Origin: an uncultured Oscillospiraceae bacterium
GTDB taxonomy: Bacteria; Bacillota; Clostridia; Oscillospirales; Ruminococcaceae
Length of the DNA stretch: 64,000 bases
Reading direction: 5' to 3'
Assembly: GCA_934446565.1 (NCBI GenBank)
Contig: CAKSEO010000006.1
Coordinates: 17,467 to 81,466, forward strand
The position numbers and the translations under genes were made by a program. The notes beneath the pieces were generated by a model. The model was not told the DNA's origin, did not search any database, and worked only from the letters and a program-made list of their open reading frames with translations. Each line of letters begins with the position of its first letter. The first letter of the stretch is position 1. Below, one piece after another: positions 8,272-16,952 of the stretch.

Positions 8272-9606
8272 TTACAGCTCAAAATCCTCGAACCCGTCCG
8301 TTGAACCGTCGGAGCCGGCAACGGAACTATCGCCGTCTGGCTTTGAGAATTCAAAGCTGTCCTCGCCCATGAGCTGAGCGATGGTCTTGTCGGGATTCTG
8401 CATGGCTATGTTCAGCAGTTCGATGAAGTCGCGTATCATCTCGCGGGGCGTGATGTTGGTTTCAGCGCCTACGCGGCTGAATTCCGCCTTTATAAAGTAT
8501 ATCCTGTCCTCGAGGGTCATGCGGTTTTCGTAGCCGTACAGTCCGGCGTGTATTTCCGCAAGCTTTTCGCAGAGCACCGTCATTTCCTCGTAGGATAGCG
8601 GCTGCAGCTTGATTATCGGCGCGAGCATATCATGGGTCTCGTCTGTGGCGAAACGTCCGCGCTCCAGCCGGGAGCGCAGCGCGTCGTAGCTGAATATCCC
8701 GCGGCGGGTGTCTTCTATGCACTGGGGAGTGCCGCCCATGATTATGCCGAGGTGTGACGCCTTTCCCTGCATCACGTCGTTGTACATCATGAGTATCTTC
8801 TCATAGTTATACTGCCGAGTTACTGCGTGGGGTATCTTCATGATGTTGACCAGCTCGTCTATCATGATGACGAATCCCTTATAGCCTGCGCTTACAAAGA
8901 ATGCGGTCAGCAGCTTGATGTAGTCGTACCAGTTGTCGTCGGTGATTATGACGTTCACTCCGAGGTCCTGCTTTGCCTCTGTTTTGGTGGAGTACTCGCC
9001 GCGCAGCCAGCGCACGGCGCAGGAGGCTTTCTCGTCGTTTCCGGCGGTGAACGCCTTGTGGTAGGCGTTGATGACCCGTGCAAAGTCGAAACCGTGTACC
9101 ATGTCCTCAAGCCCGCTTATATTGGTGTATATCTTCTTTTCAACTGCGGAGTCGAAGAAAGGGTCGTCCGGGCTGGTTCCCTCGGCGACTACGTCGGTGC
9201 GGATATTGGTTATCCACTTTTCCAGTATCAGCGGGAGCGCGCCGCCGTCCGGCTTTGTGCGGACGCTCATGTTGCGCATCAGCTCGCGGTAGGTCGCAAG
9301 TCCCTGTCCCTTTGTGCCCATCAGGCGTCGCTCCGGGGAGAGGTCGGCGTCAGCAGTGACAAAGCCTCTGTCCATAAGGTGCTGGCGCATGGTCTGGAGC
9401 ATGAAGCTCTTTCCGCTGCCGTAGCGCCCTACTATGAAACGGAAGAACGCCCCGCCCTCCTCGGTGATATCCACATCATGGAGCAGCGCGTTTATTTCCG
9501 CGGTGCGCCCTACCGCGATGTATCCAAGCCCGGTCCGCGGCACTACGCCGCCTTTCAGCGCGTTGATTATTCCGGAAGCAATTCTCTTTGGTACTGTGAC
9601 TGCCAT
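8272..9606 (-). CDS. BrxD-like (DUF2791) ATP-binding protein
   Basis: 444-residue P-loop ATPase of the AAA/ORC-like kind. Walker A is GRYGSGKS (60-67), Walker B VIMIDE (246-251). The stretches ALKGGVVPRTGL (16-27), ADADLSPERRL (85-95) and GQGLATYRELMRN (100-112) are what I recall as hallmarks of the DUF2791/BrxD family. The extreme C-terminus is an acidic, Ser/Gly-rich tail (SVAGSDGSTDGFEDFEL). Start ATG at 9606 has GGAGG about 10 nt upstream. Members work with an Lhr-like helicase in phage defence or DNA transactions; the direct role here is unknown. First gene of the operon ending in whiA. Confidence 0.85.
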   Translation of the reverse strand: MAVTVPKRIASGIINALKGGVVPRTGLGYIAVGRTAEINALLHDVDITEEGGAFFRFIVGRYGSGKSFMLQTMRQHLMDRGFVTADADLSPERRLMGTKGQGLATYRELMRNMSVRTKPDGGALPLILEKWITNIRTDVVAEGTSPDDPFFDSAVEKKIYTNISGLEDMVHGFDFARVINAYHKAFTAGNDEKASCAVRWLRGEYSTKTEAKQDLGVNVIITDDNWYDYIKLLTAFFVSAGYKGFVIMIDELVNIMKIPHAVTRQYNYEKILMMYNDVMQGKASHLGIIMGGTPQCIEDTRRGIFSYDALRSRLERGRFATDETHDMLAPIIKLQPLSYEEMTVLCEKLAEIHAGLYGYENRMTLEDRIYFIKAEFSRVGAETNITPREMIRDFIELLNIAMQNPDKTIAQLMGEDSFEFSKPDGDSSVAGSDGSTDGFEDFEL

Positions 9607-9645
9607 AATTCTTCTACCTCCAGCATATATTTTCTCTATCCCTTT

Positions 9646-9674
9646 ATTTTATCATATATTATAAGAAAAATCAA
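9646..9674 (-). promoter_or_regulatory. Promoter of the ATPase-helicase-yfcE-whiA operon
   Basis: On the minus strand TTGATT (9669-9674) and TAAAAT (9646-9651), 17-bp spacer, about 40 bp from the ATPase start. Confidence 0.65.
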
Positions 9675-9731
9675 TAAAAAACAGCGCGAATTATGATACA
9701 TTTCGGGAACTTTGGATTTGTGCACATTTGC

Positions 9732-9785
9732 TTAATAATTGCATGCGAAATTATTAATTATATTGCAAGTTTCACGAAATTGCAA
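9732..9785. promoter_or_regulatory. Two operator-like dyads between the divergent promoters
   Basis: TTAATAATT (9732-9740) and AATTATTAA (9749-9757) form a 9-bp inverted repeat. Next to it TTGCAAGTTTC and GAAATTGCAA (9763-9785) form a second near-perfect dyad. They lie between the ATPase operon promoter and the groES promoter and differ from the CIRCE sequence, so another regulator may bind here. Confidence 0.4.
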
Positions 9786-9804
9786 AAAAAAGGCTGTTTA
9801 CCCC

Positions 9805-9832
9805 TTGATTTTTTCTGAATAATGGGTAAAAT
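9805..9832 (+). promoter_or_regulatory. groESL promoter
   Basis: TTGATT (9805-9810) and TAAAAT (9827-9832) with a 16-bp spacer; an overlapping TATAAT (9832-9837) is the alternative -10. Either puts the transcription start within or next to the CIRCE element. Confidence 0.6.
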
Positions 9833-9836
9833 ATAA

Positions 9837-9863
9837 TTAGCACTCAAGGAAATAGAGTGCTAA
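9837..9863 (+). promoter_or_regulatory. CIRCE operator (HrcA site)
   Basis: TTAGCACTC, nine bases, GAGTGCTAA: an exact match to the CIRCE inverted repeat bound by the heat-shock repressor HrcA. It overlaps the groESL promoter region, implying heat-inducible expression. Confidence 0.97.
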
Positions 9864-9878
9864 CAATGAAGTACATAA

Positions 9879-11843
<1,965 letters not shown>

Positions 11844-11867
11844 TTAGCGCTGCTGAATAAAAACATG

Positions 11868-11894
11868 ACCGGAGCCCCGTTTAGGGGCTCCGGT
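11868..11894 (+). terminator. groEL terminator palindrome, first copy
   Basis: 11-bp perfect stem (ACCGGAGCCCC/GGGGCTCCGGT) with a GTTTA loop. It is followed directly by CAGACC, not by a T-tract, because the repeat element sits between the hairpin and its original T-run. Identical in sequence to 12083-12109. Confidence 0.85.
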
Positions 11895-12082
11895 CAGACC
11901 GTCGAAAAAGTCCCGTTGGGACTTTTCCGCCGAACATCCCAGCTGCGCGCACGTCTTGGCGGCTACGCCGCCAACCCGCACACTTGCTGGGATAGAAATG
12001 TTTTTTGCCCCGGGAAACCCGGAGCAAAAAACGGATTTCAAAAGCCCGCTTCGCGGGCAAATTCGATTTTTTCGACAAGCTG
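11895..12082 (+). mobile_element. Structured 188-bp repeat element, copy 1 (MITE-like)
   Basis: Bounded by imperfect inverted ends CAGACCGTCGAAAAAG and, at the right end, TTTTTTCGACAAGCTG. Inside are five stems: AAAAGTCCC/GGGACTTTT (11906-11926), ATCCCAGC/GCTGGGAT enclosing TTGGCGGC/GCCGCCAA, TTTTTTGC/GCAAAAAA, and AAGCCCGC/GCGGGC. A second copy on the opposite strand at 51057-51245 is about 85-90% identical and differs mainly by paired changes in the stems. Both copies sit between two identical terminator palindromes. No transposase is encoded, so it would be non-autonomous. Confidence 0.75.
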
Positions 12083-12115
12083 ACCGGAGCCCCGTTTAGG
12101 GGCTCCGGTTTTTTG
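12083..12115 (+). terminator. groEL terminator palindrome, second copy with T-tract
   Basis: Exact repeat of the 27-bp hairpin at 11868-11894, here followed by TTTTTTG, so this copy can act as the working terminator. Confidence 0.85.
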
Positions 12116-12167
12116 ATAAAAGCTATAATTTAAGCGGGAGTTGAATTATCAGCTTTTACTAAAAGCT

Positions 12168-12200
12168 GAGAGGTGGAAAGCATACGCTTCCACCCCTCAG
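12168..12200 (-). terminator. Terminator-like hairpin behind the histidine kinase gene
   Basis: TGAGAGGTGGAAAG pairs with CGCTTCCACCCCTCA around CATA. On the minus strand it is followed by a second, smaller hairpin (AGCTTTTACTAAAAGCT, 12151-12167) instead of a clean T-tract. Confidence 0.55.
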
Positions 12201-12206
12201 TAATAT

Positions 12207-14396
12207 TTATTTTCTGACAAATCCTGCAACAGTTGAAATGACTTTGTGGATATCCAACGGCTTTGCAAGGTGAGCGTTCATTCCTGCTTCCATGCATTTT
12301 TTAGCGTCTTCTGCGAATGCGTTGGCTGTCATTGCGACTATTGGGATAGTCTTGGCGTCAGGGCGTTCTAGTGCGCGTATCTCACGCGTTGCGGTAAGTC
12401 CGTCCATGACTGGCATCATGATATCCATTAGTATTGCGTCGAATGTTCCGGCGGGCTCGCGGCTGAATATATCGACAGCCTGCTTGCCGTCGCCAACGAT
12501 AGTCACCTGCGCTCCGGCGTCGGTCAGCAGAAGCTCTGCTATCTCGGCATTAAGGTCATTATCTTCGGCGAGAAGAAGATGTAAGCCATTAATATCCGAA
12601 CTGCTTTCAGAAACAGTTTTTTGCATCTCCTCAGGCTTTTCCGCTGTGTCGAACGGCAGCGTTATGACGAATGTCGAGCCCTCTCCCTCCTTGCTGGAAA
12701 CCTCGATCAATCCGCCCATTTTATCCACGAGGCTTTTCACGATAGTCATGCCAAGTCCGGTACCCTGGTAAACACTGCGGCTGTCGGAGTTTTCCTGCGT
12801 GAACGGTTCGAAGATGTGCGTCAGGAATTCCTGGCTCATTCCTATTCCAGTATCCGATATCGTCCAGCGGTAGGTCACTTTCCCGTCGCCGTAGTGCATA
12901 CATTTCAGCGAGGTGATGACCTTACCGCCGACGTGATTGTATTTTATGCAGTTCCCGTAGATATTCAGGAACAGCTGCCGGATATGCAGCGGACTTCCGT
13001 AAACGTATTGCTCGGGCAGGTCCTGCTTATCAGTTTCAAGCGTTATCCCTGCTTCGGCGGCGCGGGCGCTTATTATGGTGCCGACGTCGCGCGAAAGCTG
13101 GGCGAGGTCTATTGGCTCTCTTGCTAGCTCTATTTTGCCGTCCTCGAGCTTGCTGACTTGCAGCACATCGTTTATCAGGGACAGCAGGTGGTCTGCGGAG
13201 ACCAGCATTTTCTTGTGATTCTCGCGTACCAGCTCCTGGTTGTCAAAATGCGCTTCGTCGATGTTGAGCAGGCCGATTATTCCATTGAGAGGAGTTCGGA
13301 TGTCGTGGCTCATTCGTGATAGGAAGATACTCTTTGCGGAGTTTGTCTTTTCCGCCTGGAGTGCAGCTTCCTTGAGCTGAGTGTTCTTTTTTTCCAGGCT
13401 TTCGGTGTACTTCTGCTGGGCTATCAGTTCCTTTTTCTGATAGGATTGCTTCATGCGCCAGCGCATTACATGCAGTGCAATGAGCGTCATCAGATATATC
13501 AGCAGTGTGTAAAGCATGTTTTTCGGAGTGGAATCGAACACGCTGCGCTCGGACATGAACGCGTAGATGTAGTAATCCCGGCTTTTTTTCATAAGACCGA
13601 AACTGTAGGAGATCGCAGTTTGTTCATCCTTGGCGTGAATCAGTTCGCCTTCGCTGTTTCTGTTCATAAGCTGACGGAGTATCGCGATATCCTCGATATT
13701 CTTTCCGATAAGCGCTGAATCGTTCGAGGCGACGATCTTGTTGCCGGTGCTTACGACTATCGTACCATCGCCGTTCATTGAATATTCTGAAACCAGCGTA
13801 CTCAGCTTGTCGTTGTATATCCTGGTGTATTCCGGTGACGTGTAATAGTACCCTACGATTATTCCCGGCGTATCAGATCTTCCGATGGCTGCCAGGTCAA
13901 CGCAGTAGTCGTCGTGATTTACGCGGAATGCGTACGTCTTTTCTGGAAATGTCGCTACATCGGCAATGCTGTTTGTGTCTGTCAGAGACAGCAGCTCGTT
14001 TACGTCGATATTTGCAGTGTCGCAGAATGTCTGAATGTTTCCGTTTTCGTCAAGCAGGATTATTCCGGACAGGAAGCAGTCTTTGGTCATATCATCCAGG
14101 AATTCAGCGGAGGAGGGCTGTTCCAGTGAGAGTGCCTCGTATTCCAGCCGCCATTTGATCGTCTCAACGCTCTCTGACACTCTGATAAGGCTTTTAGCCT
14201 CGGAGGACAGGTCGCGGAGCTGATTGTTGTTGCACTGCTCCTTGATGTAATCCACGACTGAGATGAGCTGCGTACCGGCGTTGCTCATATCGAAGCTTGC
14301 TCCGATAAAAAATACAGCCACCATGAATATGACGCCCACGATTATCTCCAGAGGGATGATATTGTGCCAGCGAAATTTGCTTTTTTTATTCTCCAC
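12207..14396 (-). CDS. Hybrid sensor histidine kinase/response regulator
   Basis: 729 residues. TM helix 17-33, an extracytoplasmic sensor (~34-293, Cache-like in size and pattern), TM 294-311, a coiled coil (~320-355), then HisKA with phospho-acceptor His364 (SRMSHDIRTPLNG), HATPase with N box NIYGNCIKYN and G boxes DTGIGM (515-520) and GTGLGM (545-550), and a C-terminal receiver (605-725) with acidic pocket EDN, phospho-acceptor Asp658 (LMDIMMPVMDG) and Lys in AKPLD. The receiver is the end of the protein, so the phosphate must pass to an unseen Hpt or the output is local. It overlaps the solute-binding protein gene by 11 bp, suggesting the two form one sensory unit. Confidence 0.93.
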   Translation of the reverse strand: MENKKSKFRWHNIIPLEIIVGVIFMVAVFFIGASFDMSNAGTQLISVVDYIKEQCNNNQLRDLSSEAKSLIRVSESVETIKWRLEYEALSLEQPSSAEFLDDMTKDCFLSGIILLDENGNIQTFCDTANIDVNELLSLTDTNSIADVATFPEKTYAFRVNHDDYCVDLAAIGRSDTPGIIVGYYYTSPEYTRIYNDKLSTLVSEYSMNGDGTIVVSTGNKIVASNDSALIGKNIEDIAILRQLMNRNSEGELIHAKDEQTAISYSFGLMKKSRDYYIYAFMSERSVFDSTPKNMLYTLLIYLMTLIALHVMRWRMKQSYQKKELIAQQKYTESLEKKNTQLKEAALQAEKTNSAKSIFLSRMSHDIRTPLNGIIGLLNIDEAHFDNQELVRENHKKMLVSADHLLSLINDVLQVSKLEDGKIELAREPIDLAQLSRDVGTIISARAAEAGITLETDKQDLPEQYVYGSPLHIRQLFLNIYGNCIKYNHVGGKVITSLKCMHYGDGKVTYRWTISDTGIGMSQEFLTHIFEPFTQENSDSRSVYQGTGLGMTIVKSLVDKMGGLIEVSSKEGEGSTFVITLPFDTAEKPEEMQKTVSESSSDINGLHLLLAEDNDLNAEIAELLLTDAGAQVTIVGDGKQAVDIFSREPAGTFDAILMDIMMPVMDGLTATREIRALERPDAKTIPIVAMTANAFAEDAKKCMEAGMNAHLAKPLDIHKVISTVAGFVRK

Positions 14397-15204
14397 TGTT
14401 GACCTCCAGATACTGTTCGGGGTCAGATAAATATCTGCTAATAATCTGCTCTGTTGTGCCGTCGTTGTTCATTTCTTTTAACTTTGAATCCAGCGTGGAG
14501 GCAAATTCTTTATCGTCAAGCCTGAATGCCGCGCCCAGACCTACATTCAGCAGCGGTTCATCCAGAACGCGGAAGCTAATGTCGCAGTCCTTCATGAACT
14601 GCTCGACTGCTGTTATGTGGGCGGCGGCCGCGTCAACGTATCCCTTTCCGAGCATGGTGAATATGAGGTCGCGCTTCTTGACGGAAATGATCTTTTTAAA
14701 ATCCGGGATACCATCTCCGTGGGCTCTTAGTATCTCCTCGGGTTTGGTGGTGGACTGGACTGCGATGAGTTTCCCCTTGAGGTCCTGGAGCGTGTATATA
14801 TCACTGTCGGCATTCACGGCGATCACCTGTTTGCTGCGCATATATGGTCCTGCCCAGGCGTATTCGTCCTCGCGTCCGTCCATTGTGAAGCTGCTCCAGA
14901 TGCAGTCGATATCCCCGTTGTTGAGAAGGTCGTTCTTGGATTCCCAGCTGATCATTGTGAATTCGGGCTTGTATCCCATTCTCCCGAACGCTTCCTTTGC
15001 AAGCTCTACGTCTATTCCGGTCACTTCACCGTTTGTATCTATGTAGCTGAATGGCTGATAGTCGTCGCAGCCTACTGTTATCACAGGCATTTCTGCGGAG
15101 CTTTCTGATCCGCTGTCAGCATTTTTAGTGTTGTTGCAGCCGCCAAACAGAAATACCGTACAGGTGAGCGCCATCAGAGAGATAAAAAAATGTCTTTTTT
15201 TCAT
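14386..15204 (-). CDS. Family 3 solute-binding lipoprotein
   Basis: 272 residues from the ATG at 15204 (MKKRHFFISL), preceded by AAAGGA; an upstream in-frame extension to 15357 lacks a start signal. The N-terminus is a lipoprotein signal with lipobox FGGC. The mature part is a complete SBP_bac_3 (amino-acid/polar solute binding) fold: VGCDDYQPFSYID, GEVTGIDVELAKEAF, DLKGKLIAVQ. No ABC permease or ATPase is next to it; the following gene, overlapping by 11 bp, is a hybrid histidine kinase. It probably presents a ligand to that kinase rather than feeding a transporter. Confidence 0.88.
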   Translation of the reverse strand: MKKRHFFISLMALTCTVFLFGGCNNTKNADSGSESSAEMPVITVGCDDYQPFSYIDTNGEVTGIDVELAKEAFGRMGYKPEFTMISWESKNDLLNNGDIDCIWSSFTMDGREDEYAWAGPYMRSKQVIAVNADSDIYTLQDLKGKLIAVQSTTKPEEILRAHGDGIPDFKKIISVKKRDLIFTMLGKGYVDAAAAHITAVEQFMKDCDISFRVLDEPLLNVGLGAAFRLDDKEFASTLDSKLKEMNNDGTTEQIISRYLSDPEQYLEVNSGE

Positions 15205-15323
15205 AGACTGTCCTTTTGATTGAAACACAGAAATTAGGTCAATTTTTACAATTAACATTTTATCACAAATCTCTCGAAAAGTAAAGGAAAATATGACAGA
15301 AAATGCATGCATTGCGCGAAAAA

Positions 15324-15347
15324 TCCCCCGTGCGGCGGCACAGGGGA
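15324..15347 (-). terminator. Terminator of the mannan operon
   Basis: On the minus strand CCCCTGTGC and GCACGGGGG arms with CGCC loop followed by ATTTTT, just behind the GH26 stop codon. Confidence 0.7.
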
Positions 15348-15353
15348 CCAGAA

Positions 15354-16940
15354 TCATTCCTGAAAGGCGTATTCCTCAAAATCCGGGAGTTCATCCAGCG
15401 TGACGCAGATCGCGCTGTTGTAGATGTCGTGCAGGTTCTGCCAACTCGTGTATTTCTCGGAGAGCTCGCCGGACGTCGTTATCATAATGTTCCCGCTGCC
15501 CGCAGAGAACCACGACCACATCGCATTATCGCGGCGCATGTAATCCGGGGAGGGGAGCCTGTCACAGTTCGTTATTGCGAGCAGTTTCGGAACGTCTGTC
15601 ATGTTTGCCAGCGCGGAGAATCTTCCGGCAAACGACGATGAGCTGTTTTCGTAGAAGCTCTGCCCGATAATATCGCAGTATTCCGCTCCGGGGAAGTAGT
15701 CGTCGCTGCTTCCGTTCCAGGCCCAGATGAGATTGTTCAGCCCGTGGTACTTATCCATGCGCTGGAACATCAGTTTCCATAGCCACTTGTAATTTGCGGC
15801 GCTGCCGCTCCACCAGTACATGCTGCTGTCGCCGTCGGGGATGGGCTGGAATATCACCGGGATATTCTCGCTGCGGAACTGCTTGAGTACCTCCGCAGCC
15901 GCGTCGATATCTTTCAGCAGAAGTACGGTTTCCTCGCTTATCAGCCCGCTTTCCCGGAGAGCGTTCAGTTCCTCGTCGTCAGCCATAGAAACATCGCGGT
16001 CAGTAACGGCGTCGCCGAGCACGAAAGTTGACGCGTCGGCGTAGTAATCGGAGGTGCCCGCCGGAGCGTACCAATGCCAGCTGAACGACACTATTCCGCC
16101 GTTTCTGCCCCAATCCAGCGCGGTGCTGACCTCGCTGTCCGCGTACTCCCTGGTGCTTTCGTACTTTGACGGAGTGCAGAACATCAGGTCGCCGGTGCGT
16201 ATCGCGGGAGTTCTTCCGGTTTCGCGGGTTATCGCTGCGATTTCGGCGTTGGAGCCGGGAGTTACCGTCTGACCGGTTATGACGCGCTTTCCGTAGCAAT
16301 CGGCAAGGAACTTTTTAAGTCCCAGCGCTGACACAGAAGCCGTGCTTCCAACGCATGAGTTGGAAACGTAATAGCATGAGCTCTCAGGTATCGAGGAGCT
16401 TTCCACCAGGATATAATCCAGCGCCGCACTGCCCTGTATCACCTCGAATGAAAGGATATCCGGACCTGCGGAAAGATAAACGCTGTCAACTGCGAACATC
16501 GTGAATTCCGGCGATTCTGAAGCTGGGATGTAATATGCGCCCACCGTTTCGTTGACGGTCTTGAGCCGTACCACCGCGCCGCTGTAGGAATGCGCCGCGA
16601 TGGAGATACGGTAGTGCTGGGAGGTGTCCGCGGTTACGATGTGCTGGAGCTTCATTCCCTCGTCCAGGACGATGTAGCCCTTGCCGTCAAAGTCGCCGTC
16701 CGTGCGGACGTTTCCGGTGAACGTTCCGCCCTCAGCGTTCAGCTTGACGGCAAAATCGCTGCTTTCTATCGGGTACTGTTTGGCGGGTATTTCGTCGTAT
16801 GCCTCGGCTGTGTCGGTTGTGCCGGGATCTTCCGCAGTCTGCACGGACGTTTGCGCAGACATGCTGCGGTCGGGTATCTCCGTGCAGCCTGTAAGCAGTG
16901 CGGCGGCAGCAGCCAGAGCCGCTATCCTGATGTATTTCAT
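15354..16940 (-). CDS. GH26-family lipoprotein lacking both catalytic glutamates
   Basis: 528 residues from the ATG at 16940 (AGGTGAT about 6 nt upstream). Lipoprotein signal with lipobox LTGC (Cys19), an acidic/Thr-rich linker, a CBM35-like beta domain (~60-180), then a GH26 mannanase-type barrel (~205-520): TGRTPAIR, GGIVSFSWHWYAP, NNLIWAWNGS. In active GH26 enzymes the acid/base lies in a RPLHE...WFWW motif; here it reads QPIPDGDSSMYWW, so His-Glu is Pro368-Asp369. The nucleophile Glu of the LSE/TE motif is Asn458 (LAITNCDRLPSP). I infer a surface mannan-binding pseudoenzyme. Last gene of the operon that begins with mannosyl-glucose phosphorylase. Confidence 0.85.
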   Translation of the reverse strand: MKYIRIAALAAAAALLTGCTEIPDRSMSAQTSVQTAEDPGTTDTAEAYDEIPAKQYPIESSDFAVKLNAEGGTFTGNVRTDGDFDGKGYIVLDEGMKLQHIVTADTSQHYRISIAAHSYSGAVVRLKTVNETVGAYYIPASESPEFTMFAVDSVYLSAGPDILSFEVIQGSAALDYILVESSSIPESSCYYVSNSCVGSTASVSALGLKKFLADCYGKRVITGQTVTPGSNAEIAAITRETGRTPAIRTGDLMFCTPSKYESTREYADSEVSTALDWGRNGGIVSFSWHWYAPAGTSDYYADASTFVLGDAVTDRDVSMADDEELNALRESGLISEETVLLLKDIDAAAEVLKQFRSENIPVIFQPIPDGDSSMYWWSGSAANYKWLWKLMFQRMDKYHGLNNLIWAWNGSSDDYFPGAEYCDIIGQSFYENSSSSFAGRFSALANMTDVPKLLAITNCDRLPSPDYMRRDNAMWSWFSAGSGNIMITTSGELSEKYTSWQNLHDIYNSAICVTLDELPDFEEYAFQE

Positions 16941-16952
16941 TGGTATCACCTA

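Noticed and set aside
6020..9606. Complete BREX system
   Set aside because: Only a BrxD-like ATPase and a helicase are present. PglX, PglZ, BrxA/B/C or PglW are not found around them, so a full BREX claim is not supported.
11881..12078. ORFs of ~60 residues (MSKKSNLPAKRAFEIRF...) conserved in both repeat elements
   Set aside because: The frame is shared only because the element is conserved. Base changes follow stem pairing and not codon positions, the two ends differ in length, and no ribosome site is present. RNA structure explains the conservation better.
12121..12167. TPP riboswitch (CTGAGA-like motif near 12165)
   Set aside because: Only the short motif is present; the rest of the thi-box is absent and the flanking genes are unrelated to thiamine.
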